Assembly (NCBI GenBank): GCA_028867095.1
Contig: JAGWHA010000037.1
Coordinates: 1-6,259 of the forward strand
DNA: 6,259 nt
Origin: Microcaldota archaeon
GTDB taxonomy: Archaea; Micrarchaeota; Micrarchaeia; Micrarchaeales; CABMGC01
Reading direction: 5' to 3'
The position numbers were made by a program, and so were the translations under genes. Below the pieces are notes generated by a model. It made no database searches and was not told the origin of the DNA. It saw only the letters and a list, made by a program, of their open reading frames with translations. Shown one piece after another: positions 6,155 to 6,259 of this stretch; the first letter of the stretch is position 1, and every line of letters starts with the position of its first letter.

Positions 6155-6258
6155 CCCGTTGTAGCTCAAAGGTAGAGCGGTCGGCTGTAGTTTGTGACTA
6201 GCACTGCTATGCATTGCTGGATACCGACAGGTTGGGAGTTCGATTCTCCCCAACGGGA
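6155..6258 (+). tRNA. tRNA-Tyr(GTA) with a 32-base intron
   Basis: The two exons (6155-6190 and 6223-6258, 36 bases each) fold into a normal 72-base cloverleaf. The acceptor CCCGTTG (6155-6161) pairs with CAACGGG (6251-6257). The D stem is GCTC/GAGC (6164-6167/6175-6178) with GG in the loop. The anticodon stem is GTCGG/CCGAC (6180-6184/6224-6228) and the anticodon is GTA at 6187-6189. The variable loop has 5 bases, and the T stem GGGAG/CTCCC flanks loop TTCGATT. The C1-G72 pair and A73 are the tyrosine identity elements used by archaeal TyrRS. CCA is not encoded, since the base after A73 is G. Function: delivers tyrosine to UAU/UAC codons after splicing. Confidence 0.93.
6191..6222 (+). other. 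tRNA intron at position 37/38
   Basis: Removing these 32 bases restores the 7-base anticodon loop CTGTAGA, as in other archaeal tRNA-Tyr. Position 37/38 is the canonical archaeal intron site, cut by the tRNA splicing endonuclease at a bulge-helix-bulge. Here the central helix expected between 6185-6188 and 6217-6220 is weak (one C-G, two G-U pairs, one mismatch). A stronger 6-bp helix CTAGCA/TGCTGG (6198-6203 with 6215-6220) competes with it. The motif therefore appears relaxed. Confidence 0.85.
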
Positions 6259-6259
6259 G

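Noticed and set aside
6155..6258. tRNA pseudogene with a disrupted anticodon arm
   Set aside because: Removing 32 bases at the canonical 37/38 site gives a perfect cloverleaf with tyrosine identity elements.

Overview
The window looks like a compact stretch of an archaeal genome. Four things point that way: AT-rich TATA-like elements about 26 bases upstream of genes, a likely leaderless ATG, a two-OB-fold protein resembling archaeal RPA/SSB, and a tRNA-Tyr that carries a C1-G72 pair, an intron at position 37/38 and no encoded CCA. The coding DNA is GC-rich and the intergenic DNA is AT-rich. I cannot place the lineage securely. A small-genome archaeon that keeps a complex-I-like respiratory chain (for example a DPANN/Micrarchaeota-like or Thermoplasmatota-like lineage) is only a guess.

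Layout. On the plus strand, bases 1-1094 hold the 3' part of a proton-pumping membrane subunit of complex I or F420H2 dehydrogenase (NuoN/FpoN type), cut by the window edge. Ten bases later comes a 260-residue protein with two OB-folds (1105-1887). On the minus strand, converging with zero spacing (the shared hexamer TGATCA carries both stop codons), lies a 926-residue protein (4668-1888). It joins a polytopic membrane domain to two CDC48-type AAA+ ATPase modules. Behind it, also on the minus strand, are two unrecognised genes 10 bases apart (5549-4725 and about 6033-5560), which look like one transcription unit. A short divergent promoter region (about 6058-6154) separates these from an intron-containing tRNA-Tyr on the plus strand (6155-6258).

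How the genes may work together. The most notable item is the membrane-embedded tandem AAA+ protein. The usual N-terminal substrate/adaptor domain of CDC48/VAT is replaced by about 340 residues containing roughly 8-10 hydrophobic segments, and no protease domain is attached. By inference it could extract or remodel membrane proteins, as p97/CDC48 does together with separate membrane channels. The ATPase gene has its own TATA box, so it can be transcribed apart from the two unknown genes upstream. Those genes encode soluble proteins in the same orientation and are candidate partners by position only. The pairing of the NuoN-like and OB-fold genes looks like close packing rather than a shared pathway.

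No stretch over 300 bases lacks a gene. I see no insertion sequence, CRISPR array or phage signature.
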